Origin: Scilla litardierei | Taxonomy: Eukaryota > Streptophyta > Magnoliopsida > Asparagales > Asparagaceae | Direction of reading: 5' to 3' | Assembly (NCBI GenBank): GCA_030789695.1 | Contig: CM061132.1 | Location: 155,478,817-155,542,816, forward strand | DNA length: 64,000 bases | Part shown: one piece after another, positions 1 through 12,393 of the stretch | Numbering within the stretch: position 1 is the first letter of the stretch | Layout of the letters: the number at the start of each line of letters is the position of its first letter | The notes under the pieces: model-generated | What the model saw: only the letters and a program-made list of their open reading frames with translations | What the model was told of the DNA's origin: nothing | Databases searched by the model: none | Position numbers and translations under genes: made by a program

Positions 1-545
1 ATTGAGAAACAAATGTGTTTTTAAACCCAATTTAAATTTTTTGGGGGCTTTGCACATTGGTGTTGCAGTGATCAATGAGAAACAAATGTGTTTTTATACC
101 CAGTTTAAATTTTTTGGGGGCTTTGCACATTGGTGCTGCAGTGAACATTGAGACACATATGTGTATTTATACCCAGTTTAATTTTTTTGGGGGCTTTGCA
201 AAGTGGTTCTGCAGTGAACATTGAGAAACTAATGTGTTTTTTTCCCAGGTTCTATTTTTTGGGTGCTATGCACATTGGTGCAGCTGGGAACAATGAGAAA
301 AATATGTGTTTTATACCCAGTTTAATTTTTTTGGGGTCAATGCACATTGGTGCAGCTGTGAACAATGAGACACATATGTGTTTTTATACCCAGTTTAATT
401 TTTTTGGGGGCTTTGCACAGTGGTGCTGCAGTGAAAATTGAGAAACTTATGTGTTTTTTCCCATTTTCTTTTCTTGTGGCTTTTCACATTGGTGCTTCTG
501 TGAATACTGAGCAACATATGTGTTTTTATACCCAGTTTAATTTTT
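1..545. repeat. Tandem array of ~73-bp units, 8 copies
   Basis: The marker ATGTGT recurs at about 13, 86, 159, 232, 304, 376, 449 and 518, giving a period of 72-73 bp with a last step of 69 bp. Each unit carries the same order of blocks: TTGAGAAAC, TATACCCAGTTTAA, a T-run followed by GGGGGCTTTGCAC, then TTGGTGCTGCAGTGAAC. Copies differ by a few substitutions each. The array is cut by the window edge, so its true length is unknown. The short open frames across it are by-products of the repeat and are not called as genes. Confidence 0.9.
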
Positions 546-1031
546 TGCTGGTGCATTGCACAGTGGCTAATCATAGCCCAATGATGAAGATAATTAGCTG
601 ATCCCCTTGTCCCTCGGGTATGAAAAAATATGTGGTTATAGCCTGGATGGTTCCATTACCAATGAGGGGGAGAGAGATGTGATGGAGCAACTGCTTATGT
701 CCACCAGGATTTATTGAAAAATTACCTTTCTTCCTGAGGGCTTCTGTATAAAACACAAACATCTACATTGAGCCATGACACAAAAACTGACTTTATGAGC
801 CATTCACTTATGTTTCAGCCTGCTGATGATGAAGATATATATACATTTCAATTTGTCTCGATGTTACGATATTTCCTTTTATCTTTTACTTCTGAATTAA
901 GCCAGGTGATGTAATCTTGCGCGGGGTTGTCATTGTCTTTAGGTACGCTGCTTCCCCCATTTTTCATGTCATTGTTATATCTCTTTAAATCATTATTCAC
1001 GCTAATAATTGTTATTTCTTGCAAGGTTAAA

Positions 1032-1490
1032 ATGAGCACCGGTTCCAGCTCTTCTATTCAATCCAGACCCAGATTTCCTGCAGGCGGTGAGTTGGCAGCT
1101 GATGATGATGACAGCAAGGTTTGCTACTGTCGGTTCAGGGTTGCCAGGCGGACATCATGGACCCGAAAAAATCCCGGCAGGCGCTTTTGGAGCTGTCCAT
1201 CCCGCGTGAATGGCTGCAACTTCTACGAATGGAAGGATCCACCACACTCCGACTGGTCAACCTATGTGATAATGCAGTTGCTGGATGAGATTGAAAGAGG
1301 CCCAACCAATGCTCCCTCTTCCACATCGTTCTCGGATCGGTGGCTTTTAGAGATAGAGGGTCGGTTGGCCTCGCTCGTGGGGCGATTTGAGCGGACCACG
1401 GTGCGAATGGACACCGTGAAGTTGGTTTTGTTTACGCTCCTAGGTTTGATGTTAGTAGTGTTATTGTTGATTATACACAAGAGTGGTTGA
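1032..1490 (+). CDS. GRF-type zinc finger protein with C-terminal membrane anchor
   Basis: The predicted protein is 152 aa. Residues ~30-70 match the plant zf-GRF domain (a zinc ribbon thought to bind nucleic acid): CYCRF, then NPGRRFWSCP, then GCNFYEWKDPP. A middle segment (~75-125) looks helical, and residues ~128-149 form one hydrophobic span (LVLFTLLGLMLVVLLLII) ending in HKSG, which suggests a tail anchor. I chose the ATG at 1032 because it lies directly before an MSTGSSSS leader. The frame is open to 927, but that extension is hydrophobic and more like 5' UTR or intron; TTGCAAG just upstream could be an acceptor. Plants carry many such GRF plus membrane-tail genes, some linked to transposons. 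Function is unknown. Confidence 0.7.
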   Translation: MSTGSSSSIQSRPRFPAGGELAADDDDSKVCYCRFRVARRTSWTRKNPGRRFWSCPSRVNGCNFYEWKDPPHSDWSTYVIMQLLDEIERGPTNAPSSTSFSDRWLLEIEGRLASLVGRFERTTVRMDTVKLVLFTLLGLMLVVLLLIIHKSG

Positions 1491-3310
1491 TGTTAGGTTG
1501 GTTACATTGTAACACTTTATATTTTTTGGATGTTTGTTATGCAATCTGAGACTGTATTATGGATATTATAGTCTTCTGTATATGCTGGGTTCATGTGTTA
1601 TGGTAAATAGGATTGTGATTTCTGTAGTAGGCTGTCTCTGCAAATCAGTTGTACTTTTTTGAATTTATGAATGTTGGAAATGCAAAGGATAAGTGGTTCG
1701 GGTGCTTCCTTTGTGGGTAGTGCATTCGTTTATATGTAATAGCCCAGAAATGAAATTAAATAATTCTTTTTTTAGTAAATTCGGTATTTTAATTTTGATG
1801 TTTGATACACAGGATTTAATTATGAGTATTTAATAGATATTTACTTAATAGTTAATAGTTATTTAACTAATAGTTATTAATTTAGTTAATTAAATGATTT
1901 TTCTACTTCATATTTCCATAGGGGGTTATTCTCACCTCATAACACCATAACCAACTACCAACAATCCTCATCCAACTTTCCCAAACACACAATTTCCCAA
2001 AGAAACACAAAACTTTACTATGGGCCACACATACAAATCCCAAACCAACTTTCCCACCCACTTTCCTTCCCAAGAAACACAAAACTCTATTTCTCTCTCC
2101 TCAGGAATCCACCATGGATTTACTATTCACTAAATCCACATTCACTTTCAACCAAAGAAACAAGCCCTAAGAATGAAAAGGAGAAAGTACAGAGCAAGAT
2201 TCCTTATGCTATGGCTTGGGGGGTTAATCATGTACTTCATTTATGTACTAGACCTAGATATGACGTCACATATGCTCTTGACATCATCAATCGATATCAA
2301 TCTATCATAGCAGAGAAACATTGGATTGTCGTAAAGAGTATAATTAAGTATTAAGGATGACTAAAGATTTGTTATTGATTTACGATGGTAATATTAATCT
2401 CTCAGTTGAGGGATGGTAATATTAATCTCTCAGTTGAGGGATTCACTGATTTCAGTTTCTAAAATGACATGGACAACAGCAAATTGGTGTCAGCAAATTG
2501 GTGTCAGGATAAATTTTCTCTCTAAAACAGCAGCAACGACTGAAGAGGAGCGGAGAGGAGGGAAAAAGATGAATAAGAGGAAGAGGATCGATCAGCGGAG
2601 GTATCGACGTGGGGGGATAAGGGGAGACAACGACAATGACGAACGGTTGGAGAGGTGTAATTTGGAGATATGAGAATGCGTGTAAAATAAAAAAACCTTA
2701 TTTTTAAATATTTTTAGGTGCGTAGTGTGGGCTATGGCTAAAACATTTAGTTCTGTGTGTATTGAGTTTCATGGATGCTAGAATACTAGAAGATAGCATT
2801 AACCTTAGTAGTTTCATGGATGCAAGAATCGTAGGGGCAGTAAGTTTAAAGTTACCCTAAAGTTTTTAATGTAATTTTTTCCTATCTGGTAAGATGTAAT
2901 TGTAGATCAAGGGTGCGTTTAGACTATAACTGGCATGTCGAGGTGCTTTCAGCAATTTACCATATGTTCTTACTTCTAGGGGTTTATCTTCCCCTTCAAA
3001 AGCCGGCAGTCTCCGGGTTTTAACAGAACCCTAAAGCCGCCTTCTCAAATTTTTGCAGTCGTACTCTCTTCTTTCTTCTTTATGCCAAAATTTCCACTTT
3101 CAATATTGAACGCATGTAAAGAAGTAATCTTTGCTCTTTTTCATTCTTTTTCGCTTCTCCCCGTTCGGAATAAATCTACAAACAAATTTTTGCGGTCCCT
3201 TATTTCTTCAATTCTGTGCTGGTTCTTAGATCCAGACCATTTACAGCTTGTTTTTATTCAATTTTATTTTGAAAGAATTCTACTTTGTTTATTGTTTGAC
3301 ATTCTGTTGG
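1491..3310. other. AT-rich intergenic region, no supported gene
   Basis: I see no convincing coding sequence. About 1760-1900 is a low-complexity TTAATAGTTA-like stretch. At 2385-2441 a ~29-bp segment (GATGGTAATATTAATCTCTC and the following GTTGAGGGA) is tandemly duplicated. About 3000-3100 contains an AACCCTAAAG motif and a pyrimidine-rich tract resembling a plant 5' UTR, so a transcript may begin here and run into the snoRNA-like region. Confidence 0.5.
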
Positions 3311-3312
3311 CT

Positions 3313-3424
3313 TGCCAGTGATGAGAGCAGAAGGCATGAGCCCCTGCAACAGCTGTGCGTGAGGCATTTTTTGCCTGAGTTGTTGGGGCTAAGATTAATG
3401 TGCCAAAATGCTAATCTGAGACGG
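3313..3424 (+). ncRNA. Candidate C/D box snoRNA, copy 1
   Basis: A C-box-like GTGATGA lies at 3318-3324, a D'-like CTGA at 3375-3378 and a terminal D-box CTGA at 3416-3419, giving a ~100-nt unit of typical plant C/D length. The ~20 nt just upstream of the D box (AATGTGCCAAAATGCTAAT) are identical to those in the copy at 5588-5698, whereas much else has diverged. This is what a conserved antisense guide element would look like. The terminal stem is weak here. The rRNA or snRNA target was not identified by eye. It could instead be a conserved piece of a duplicated exon. Confidence 0.45.
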
Positions 3425-3682
3425 TTGCTTCGAGAATCTAAGCTTTTTTTTAATTTAAAAAGCAATTTTCTTATGCGTACTGAGAATCATGCATCTTCTT
3501 CATGAATTTACATTACCTTACGTGTCATCGTATCACATCAAGTTAGTGTCTTTAACTCTTTTCGCTTAAAATTGTTGTTTGTTCTTAGATGGGTATGCAT
3601 TATGTGCAAATGATATCTCATCTATGAAGTTCATTGTGTTGTAGCATTTCCTTTATGATACCTTTATTCTTTTTTGAAATAG

Positions 3683-6555
3683 ATCCTCAATTGGATGTTC
3701 ATTGTGCATTTGACGTAAAGGTAAGTATTTTGGTGCCGAAGCTCTATTCATTAGGACGATCAACATAAACGAGAATACATGCATATCATATGATTGTGAG
3801 GTACCTCTATTTCCATTTTTTCTTCTAATTTTTAGGGACAATTTACTTGAAGTTGGGATTTCTTAATTCAAAGTCCCTTCTGTTCACTAGGAATTATAAG
3901 TTACTTTGGACCGTCTGTATAAGGTGTTCGGCTTTGTTCATTTATCTTGTAGTTACATGGTTGCTATTATTATTGGATCTGTATTTTGCTTCTAAGTTGA
4001 AAATTGTGATTTCTATATGTTTGATTTGTAATAAAAATTAATCTTCATGCTTTTCCGTATAATTGATGGTTGGTTATGATACTATATTGAATTAGCTCAA
4101 AGCCACTTGTATGGTAGGTTCTTTTTTCAATTCACCTAGTTTGTTGTCCGTGTTACGATCATAGCCAGAGGGTTTGAGATTCATGTGGAAGATGACCCCA
4201 AAGTTCTAAATGGTGAATGTCGGATCCATGTTAACTAGGGGGATGCCATATCCAATAGTGATTCTTGGGTAACATGTCTGGACATTAAGTTCATCTCACC
4301 CACCACTGTTGGAAGAAAGATATATATATATATCACATTTATATAAGTATTTAAAACTAAAGCAAAAAAATATAAGCATTTAAATTTTAGTATAATTGTA
4401 GTGCTCTAACTGTGTTTTATCTAATAAAATTGGAACCCTTAAATGTAAAATCTTTAAGGCCTAGCTTGGCAGCACAGTTTTTGAAGCTGGCGTTTTGTTA
4501 AGTAAAATGAGACCAAGATTTGTATATGTTGTCATAGTTCATGTACAAAGAACCATGCTGAGGATACATCAGGTAAAATATTGGGTCATATGTTGGGTTT
4601 CAACATGGCATGTCGGGAGAAATGACTAAATTCGGAAGATGACAAGTTTCCTTGCATGTTGTAGCAGTGAGCGTTCAAAATGACAGTGGCATTTGGCCGA
4701 CATGGTGAGACGTGTCTGTGAAATTTACAATAGTGGTAACCTCTAAACCTTTGTTTAGATGTTGAGCTCATACAAGGTTATAACATAGAAAAGCGCACAC
4801 AAGATCACAATGATATCTCGGGTTCAGCCAACCCTGCTTGCATCCATAGGTAGAGCATTGAGAGATATTATTATATTCATGGTGTACAAACTGCACCCCT
4901 ACACTCTTTCCCTGATACAAGAATTTCATCAAGAAGTCACCTCATCATTATAAAAATAAATAAATAAATAATCCCTTGTAACAATGAGAGCCACCCTTTC
5001 ATATTGAAATGAACCGCCATTGATGTTAAGCACCTTTTTCTCCCTGAACCTTCAAAGAAGTCTTCATGGACTCTCATAGCTTGATACTTGATCTTTCTCT
5101 TTTCTTCTGCTTTAGTATGGGATTCTTTTTTTCCAATGAACTCATTGATCCATGTGGCTTGTTATAATTCCCAAAAAAAACCCATAATCATCACAGACGT
5201 CATTTCACATAGTTTTTAGAATTACATCGAAGAGATACCCATTCATTGTGAATCATAATCGTAATGAAATCGGACCATGTTTTCTTTTATGGATTAAACA
5301 ATGAATCTGAATTTTCGTTAATTTCTTCTTTAGTTGGCAACGTGTTGACATCTCCACCATGTATTCACGGCAACTAATCATGACATTAGTGAGGATGAAA
5401 TTTTCCAATGAACTATTGGATTGGTCTCTACTTTGTTTTCATCACCTTCAGTACTTTTCTTGTATATCTCCCTCACATTCAGAGTCTCGTGTTTTAGTTC
5501 TCTAGATTTTTTTTTAACATGGAGTAATTCATGTTCATTCTCTAAACATTACAGTTTTGATTGTCCTCATCATGTTTTGATAAGATGCATGCCGATGATG
5601 ATGACACAAGGCATGAACAACAACAACAATGTGCGTAAGGCTTTTGCCTGAGTTGTTGCTGGTAAAGATTAATGTGCCAAAATGCTAATCTGAGGCGTCA
5701 CTTAGGTGAGCAGCATCTCAGGTCTTTTTTTTTTTTTGCTTTTCTTTTAATCATTCTTAGGCGAATGGACTCTAGTTTTCATGCCTGGTCATTGCAACAT
5801 TATATCTGAAGCAGTAGGTACTAGTATTTACTACTTGAAGTCTCGCCCACGATTATGGTTCATAACTACTCAACTTTTTACTTACCTTGGGCAGCCATCT
5901 CATTCTGCGCATTACTATCTCTTGACAGTCTTTACAATATTAATTCACTTCATGATCCACATTGAAGTATGTATTTCAAGTCAGGAATCAACTTATATAA
6001 TGGAGTCATGCGCAGGTGGGAAATTATATGAACCTTTTGCATAAAAAACATATAAGAATATTCATTGGATAGTCTTCTTTATGATGTTTAGTAAGCAGTT
6101 GATTTGTCTGATACTAATGTATTCTATTATGGAATTATCAGTTCTTTCTTGGTTTGTGATTATTCTTCATATTAATGCTTTGATGCCGAAACTTTATCTG
6201 TTATGTTGATGAGGATGTCAGGTGCAAGCGTGAAGCATATGCGTGCATGAAGGATTTCTCTGTGGCGGCGGGGGAACGAAAAGGAAATGAAGAATATTTA
6301 GATGATTGGAGCATTCATGATTCTGGAAGCCTCCCGGTCATCCTTGACTAGCATGCAGTGTTGATGTGTTGACAAATGGTGAGATGAGGTCTGTGATCGG
6401 TGCTGAATATATTGAGAATGTGTAAAGAAATTTTCAAAGACCAATTATACCCAAGCCAAGTGGCTTAGGCATTTTTGATGGATTTAGTAGCGCAATGCTA
6501 GGAGCCCAAAGGGAAGAAATTGAGATTGATCAGAGTAGTCCAAACAAGTTTTGAA
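3683..6555 (+). pseudogene. Exon-like remnants of an unidentified protein gene
   Basis: Several short stretches look like decayed exons on the plus strand. At 3683-3720 a 38-nt piece lies between AG and GTAAGT and reads DPQLDVHCAFDVK. At about 4157-4330 a frame reads ARGFEIHVEDDPKVLNGE, hits a stop, then continues with SWVTCLDIKFISPTTVGRK. At about 6231-6351 a frame reads CKREAYACMKDFSV and ends LPVILD plus stop. In a shifted frame 6354-6555 reads DVLTNGEMRSVIGAEYIENV, a stop, then LGIFDGFSSAMLGAQREE and a terminal stop. The high density of amino-acid-like sequence with stops and a shift suggests a dead copy of a real gene whose introns held the two snoRNA-like copies. I do not recognise the parent protein. 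Confidence 0.3.
5588..5698 (+). ncRNA. Candidate C/D box snoRNA, copy 2
   Basis: This copy is the better formed of the two. The C box GATGATGA starts at 5594, the D'-like CTGA is at 5648-5651 and the D box CTGA at 5690-5693. TGCC just before the C box can pair with GGCG just after the D box (one G-T wobble), giving the short terminal stem of this class. D'-to-D spacing is 38 nt against 37 nt in copy 1. The sequence before the D box is shared exactly with copy 1. Plant C/D snoRNAs commonly occur as duplicated intronic copies, which fits. Confidence 0.5.
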
Positions 6556-6559
6556 CTGA

Positions 6560-7074
6560 TACAGATAAAATTAACAACATATAAAGATTGGTGTTGTCAT
6601 GTTTTCTATTACATTCTTCTTCCCTGGCATTCTTGTTTCATTCTTTGGTGAGAACTGATGTGATTATATTTCTCTCTCAATGCTGTTTCATGGGTAGCTC
6701 CAATGTGCTGCGATGCAGCTGCCGTCTACAGGATTGTTGTGGTGCATTAGTTGATTCATCGCATCGCCTGGTTAGATGAGCAACCTACAGCCTACTTGGT
6801 TATCTGGTTGCTATTGCGTGGGAAGTTAGAATTGGCGTTGATCCCGTGTTTATGTCTCTCTCAGATATTTGTATGTGATTTGGAATTGGAATTTACCATG
6901 CCAATTTCAGGACCTAAAACTGCTCGGATCAGAATAACTAATACCTACATTGGAATTCATATGTTTCTCACTTAAATGGTCAGATTCTGGCGAACAAAGA
7001 CGTACAAATTCTCACTCGGTCCTAGCAATAATAGATTATAGTAGCTATCACATTTTATAATGCAATATTATTGA
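6560..7074. other. Intergenic, nothing recognised
   Basis: Short open frames occur here, but none shows a domain, splice-site support or similarity to another part of the window. Confidence 0.4.
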
Positions 7075-7079
7075 AACAT

Positions 7080-7639
7080 TGTTGGGAGAAAATTCACCAG
7101 CCAATAGAAAACATCGGAAGTGAAGCCCAGAGGCAAATATCTCCCCAACAATTGCTACGCCGCGATCTTTCAGAGATAAACCACAATAGCAAAATATTCA
7201 ACCAAATCAAGCACAATAAAAAGTAACTAAAGCAGGAAAGCAACAAATCAAGCGACATGAAGTTTACCTGACACTGAGTTTACCCTGGTTTGGCCCGCTA
7301 ACGGCCCATACGTCCAGCTTCCCGATGATAGTTTACACTAATATGATTAAAGAATATTACACCGACTCATTCAATCTTCTTCAACAATAGAGATCACCAA
7401 TTATTCCAAAGCTTCAAGTTCCAACTCTTATCAAACCTGATCAAGTCTCACCAACAGAGGAAGGAAAAGTTTCTATTTCATGTGTACAGTCGTTTTTGTA
7501 AAGTTTCTGTTTCATGTGCACGGTCGTGCCACAGTCTGTCCAGAAACTGGGCAATCTCTGTGAACATTGCACGGTCGTGCAAACGTGCTGAACTTGGCAC
7601 GACTATATCAAGCCCAAAACACAGAAGCATATTTTAACA
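7080..7639 (-). mobile_element. Solo LTR with 5-bp TSD
   Basis: The element starts TGTTGGGAG and ends TTTTAACA, and is flanked by the direct repeat AACAT at 7075-7079 and 7640-7644. There is no coding sequence, primer site or second LTR, so it is a solo LTR of 560 bp. Its TTTACCCTGGTTTGG block followed by a 'cgtccagc' phrase resembles the block TTTACCCTGGTTCGG plus 'catccagc' in the 896-bp LTRs of the Copia element at 41348-46884. That suggests a related Copia lineage in the same (minus) orientation. It also contains repeated GCACGGTCGTGC-like motifs. Confidence 0.75.
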
Positions 7640-7644
7640 AACAT

Positions 7645-8300
7645 ATGGCTCTCGCATTAATCTATTTCAATGAGATTGTTGGGAAATGACAACAGATTAT
7701 TTGCGATGATATGATGTGTTGCCATTGACAGATGGAAAAGCAAGCACACAACGCAAAAGCTATGCTTTTACCTCGACCAATGATATCATGTGAGCACACA
7801 ATCATCAAGATGTTCAGTTACACCTGTTTACCATTGATTGCTTTTAACATAGATTGGTATTTTAAAAAAGCACCTAATGCTTTCCATGCAAAATGTAAAC
7901 AAATTCCATATTCAAATTTAGCGCTAAGTTGTCTTTCCACCATTTAAACGACTTTCTACATCAAATTCCGAATCAATTACGAACTCTAATTAGCAATGTG
8001 ACAACAACAAAATTTATGTCCCACCGAGATTTGGAATGCTTGCAACCGAAGTTGAGGAAAAACACAACAGTTGAAGACATCCACCAAACAGCAGAACCGA
8101 ACTTCGAAAATATTGATCAGCAACCAGGTCATAAGCCATAATTCGCTCAAGAGTTTTTACGTACTGAAAAGAACATAGTAGCAATTTCATCTCAGACATT
8201 TAAGAACCAATCAGGCTAATTAAAATTGTCAGGATTGCAGTACTAGCAAATAAATAAGAGAATTTTAACACGATAACAGCTCAGATGTATCGTCTTTCTT
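7645..8300. other. Intergenic, approaching the RPL10A 3' end
   Basis: No gene is recognised. The right part probably contains the 3' UTR and polyadenylation region of the minus-strand RPL10A gene. Confidence 0.4.
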
Positions 8301-8368
8301 GATACTTAACAAAAAACAGATGTGGTCTATCTCTTCCCAATAAATGTCTCCAATTCCGCAAACAACGC

Positions 8369-11300
8369 CTAGAACAAGCGATAGGGCTTCCCCATGGTAC
8401 TCTTCAGGTGCAAGCATCTAACCTGTTACACAATATAAAAAGACAAATGATTAGCCTTATTGAACTCATGGCACCAAAAACTGTAGCATAGTCTAAAAAT
8501 TATCACAACAATTAATGTTAACATCAATGTGAGGAAATGTTGGTATCCAATTGGGAAAACACCAACTTAATCTCCTAGGGGATTTTGTAGAGGATGAAGT
8601 ACAATTATTACATATTCATTATTATGTTTTGCTCTAGAAATAATACAAGCACAAACTGTGAGGATGACCATTTCTGGATAAAGCTGCATGACCAATTAAT
8701 TTATGAAGTACAAAAAAAATAGAAGATAGGGAAATGTCAGATGGTATCCGCTACAACGAAGAACAAAAAAGCGAAAAGACACTCTGTAGATGTAACAAAA
8801 TTACAAGGACATGTCTCAAGAATACACGAAATTGAAAATAAGTAAACAAACACGTTTTCAATACAAGCAATAAAAAACTGAGTGACGTCAAGAGACCAAC
8901 TATTAGTTATTCCAATATCAATGTCCCTATCTTGTTAGACCATAACTAGTCGAATTTTAGCTCCCTAATGTAAAAGATTGAAGAACAGATCTCCCACAAG
9001 TCGAACCTTAGTTTATACCCTTCTTAGTTCTTCCCGAAGCTAACTCTAATTAGCTTCGTGAGCTAATGATAGGAAATGGGCGAGCTTTTTTACTAATATA
9101 ACTTAAAAACCAAAACTTACATTCATGTACGGCTTAAAGATATCTTTCTGTTTCTTTATCTAAAGATCAATGTTTCCAGTAAATGCATGCATGTAATCAT
9201 CATGAACAAAATGTCACGGCAGATGCGCCATCAAGAGCAAACGTGGAAATTGAAATGAAGAGAGAGAACAGAAACAAGGATATTACAAAGAAATAGGAAG
9301 TGCAAAACATAATAGAAAATGAGTCGATGTAGTCAAGTCACTTCTACTGCCGCACCTTTATTGAGCATATACTACTGCTACAATAAAACTTTCGTTCCCC
9401 CAGTAAAAAAAGTTTGGTTAAGTTTTTATCCAGAAATTTCGGTAAGTAAATTCTAGGAGAATCTAACAGATAAACAATAGGGACAAAAAAAGTTCATAAC
9501 ATATTCAGTGTCCAAAGCAGTAATAAACTAGATAGTATTCACAGCCTAAATACCTTGGAGGACAACAAAGAAAGTCCTTTTAAGACTGAACAAACCAAAG
9601 CTATAGCAAGTAAAATCACAAAAAGAAATGATAGTCTCTCCTCTCCATACAGTGGACACGTAAAACCACAAATAGAAATGGTAGTGTTTCTTTTCCATGT
9701 AGTAGACTCGAAATTTTCTCCAACAAAATAAACAAGCCTAAAAGTTCAATGCATTTTCTAGAACAGCAAAGATTGGGGTCATTCAGAGCAAACTCACATT
9801 TTGCCAATTCTTCTTCAGCAAAGACACCAGGAAGTTGACACTGAGTTGCACATTCTGAAAAATCTGCTTTTCCTCCATCCCGCAGTTTCCAACAGCAACA
9901 CCCATGCAAAGAACTTTCTTGAGCTGAAACTTGACCATTGCTTTGGTTTCATTAACTTTAGCCTCCAATGATTCCTGATGAGTCACCAGAGTAGGAAACT
10001 TTCCTGTGGTACAAATAAAACAGTGTCTGGCAATGATCAGAAAAGCTTACTTCCTAGTTCCTAGTGAAAATCTCATGGATAGGAAACAAAAAGTCAATGA
10101 ACTGATAAATTGATTGTGCGTGTAAAAGAATAAGCAGACATGCAAATTCATCTGGAATCTTTTTCTCAATTCTCATGAAACAGTATCTAACAACCATCCT
10201 AGACTGTCAAAGCAACCAATCAAATACGAACATTAAAAAAACAATTTGCAAATCCTATTTATCCGATAGTTGATGTATTGCAAACTAAAACAAAATAGAT
10301 AATTAAATTAGAGCATCAAACTTATCACTTCTGCGTGACCAAGTTAGAACTGCTTACTGCAACCATATACGTTGATTTTTGCAGGATGCATCACCAATGC
10401 TAAATTCCCACTGCGGTTCAGCTTTACCAATCCAAATAGATCTACTAGCCCAAATCAAGCCAAAATGTTAAATCACCGAAGCCCGCCTACTGGGCAGGAC
10501 CAGCATATGCATTGCATCTTATTCATTTAGCAACTATATGCACATTCATGTGTGTATGAAGTTTATACTCAATTTTCTGCATGTCAATAACTTAAATACC
10601 ATACAACCAATGTGTAATTAACTACGGCAATTTCAATTTATTGATGATTGTAAATCCTTAAGAGTTAACTGAGTAGAGAGATACAAGAGGAATTTTGTAA
10701 ATTGGGGGTGAGTTTGGTGGCTTTGACAAAATATGATACTGCTTATTACTTAGTAGCAAGTAATCTACTTGCCAAAGGGTGAATCTAGTAGAATTCTTGT
10801 TTACTACGTAGCAATGTATCTTGATCTAATGTGTAAAGTACTTATAATCTGCTAAGGTCCCTTGTAAAAAACATTGATCTAAAAAGCAACAGACGTTCCT
10901 AAAACATGTTTTCTAGAAGTTCATCCATCAAAAAAAGATGCATGTAAAAAAGCTTTTTAAAAAAAGTTAATTCCATTCCAGAATAAATGGCCAACTGGTA
11001 GCAGTATCAAATTACAAAGACACCATGCGTAACACATACATTATCTGTACAAATTGATATGCATGCCTAAAAATTCAATAGACGTACATAAAACATGTCT
11101 TGTAGAAGTTCATCAAGCAAAAAAAAAGATATATATGTAGCGAATCTACATAATAAGTTAATTCCATCCCAGAAAAAAAAGGTCATTTATGAGTACTTGC
11201 CTGCCTTGTTAAGACCAGGACCCAGAAGACGGGGGATCTGCTTAATGACAGACTCTGATGCCAGAAAAGCATGATACTTCTTTGCAAGCTTCTTGACAAG

Positions 11301-12175
11301 CTTCTTGTTCTTGTTCATCTTCTTTAGTGCCTCAACATCCATCCACTCTATTCCTATCCTCTCAGCCTGAATGTGACATTTATGCATTAACTCCTATCTC
11401 TTCAACATTCCATCAATTCAAAATAATTTTACACAAGTTTTTGAATACTATTGAAATGGTAATCAAAGAAACACACATCAGATAACATAGTCAAATAATA
11501 TAAAATTGGACAAGAGTCCAAATTGCATAAGCAACAAGTAGCAGGCATCTGGAATCATAAAAACCATATGTAACCATATTATATACCTCTTCAACATGCT
11601 GAGCATCTCCAAGCATGCACACCTTCATCTTGGGGCGTGGAATATGCGGCAACTTCACGGACCCGCTGAAACGCTTATCCTTCTGGGGATCATAATTCTT
11701 AAGTCCAATCTGCAGCTCAATGGTCTCGACAAAGTTGCGCTTTTTCTCGCGAGCATCGCCAACAATCTTAGAGACACCCTCCCTTAGAACATCACTCTGA
11801 AGCTTACTGCCAGATTTCAGAGGAAACAAGTTCAGGTAACGCCATAGAAAAAGATCAAATGGGCATACTAAAAATACATTCTATTAAATTGGAAGAGAAC
11901 GAGAAAGTCAACTATGACGATTTTTACCTCAAAAAGAACAAAACTAATTTTTTTTAATAAATCCAATATAACCAAACTAAATCCATAGTGATTTCACCGA
12001 ACAAAATGCATAAAAACTAGTTTTTTTTCTTTAATCAAGCATAATAACAGTGCATATACATTAAACACATACTTTTTCTCAAATCTACAACTAATACTAA
12101 AAAAAGCTTGGACTGAAATAAGCATTTCAGATCAACAGCTAACATTTAAAACCGAATTAAAATCGAATACCTCAT
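8369..12175 (-). CDS. RPL10A: 60S ribosomal protein L10a (uL1), five coding exons
   Basis: uL1 is the large-subunit protein of the ribosomal L1 stalk, which contacts exiting tRNA. Coding exons on the minus strand are 12175-12171 (ATG AG), 11806-11587, 11366-11201, 10003-9798 and 8422-8369. They total 651 nt, or 216 aa plus stop, the usual plant L10a length. Every junction keeps frame. The protein begins MSKLQSDV, continues through [52 protein letters not shown] and [20 protein letters not shown], and ends [11 protein letters not shown]. Introns are GT-AG except the one after 11201, whose donor is GCAAGT. The start codon lies only five bases before intron 1. A further leader intron is likely, with donor at ~12393 and acceptor near 12216. 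The gene looks intact. Confidence 0.95.
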
Positions 12176-12393
12176 GATTGTCTACTTCAACAACACCCCG
12201 AGAGACTTGCCCTAGCTTCAATAAACAAAATAAACAAAGCAACTATTACAGTCAGAACGAGGTTAGATGCAGAATTTAATAAAGAGAATCACAAAGCAGT
12301 GATAGTTCTTTTACATCGAAATCGCAATTCGAGGCAAAGAAAACAAGGTTGAAATTGGGGGGAAATGATCGGGGATGGAAAAATATCAAGTAC

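Noticed and set aside
148..601. Two overlapping open frames of 97 and 78 aa
   Set aside because: They are translations of the 73-bp tandem repeat; peptide repeats follow the DNA period.
2413..2673. 86-aa frame rich in Arg/Lys
   Set aside because: No domain, no splice support, and it begins inside a small tandem duplication.
9183..9210. Possible C/D snoRNA inside RPL10A intron 4 (ATCATCATGA)
   Set aside because: No D box at a suitable distance and no terminal stem.
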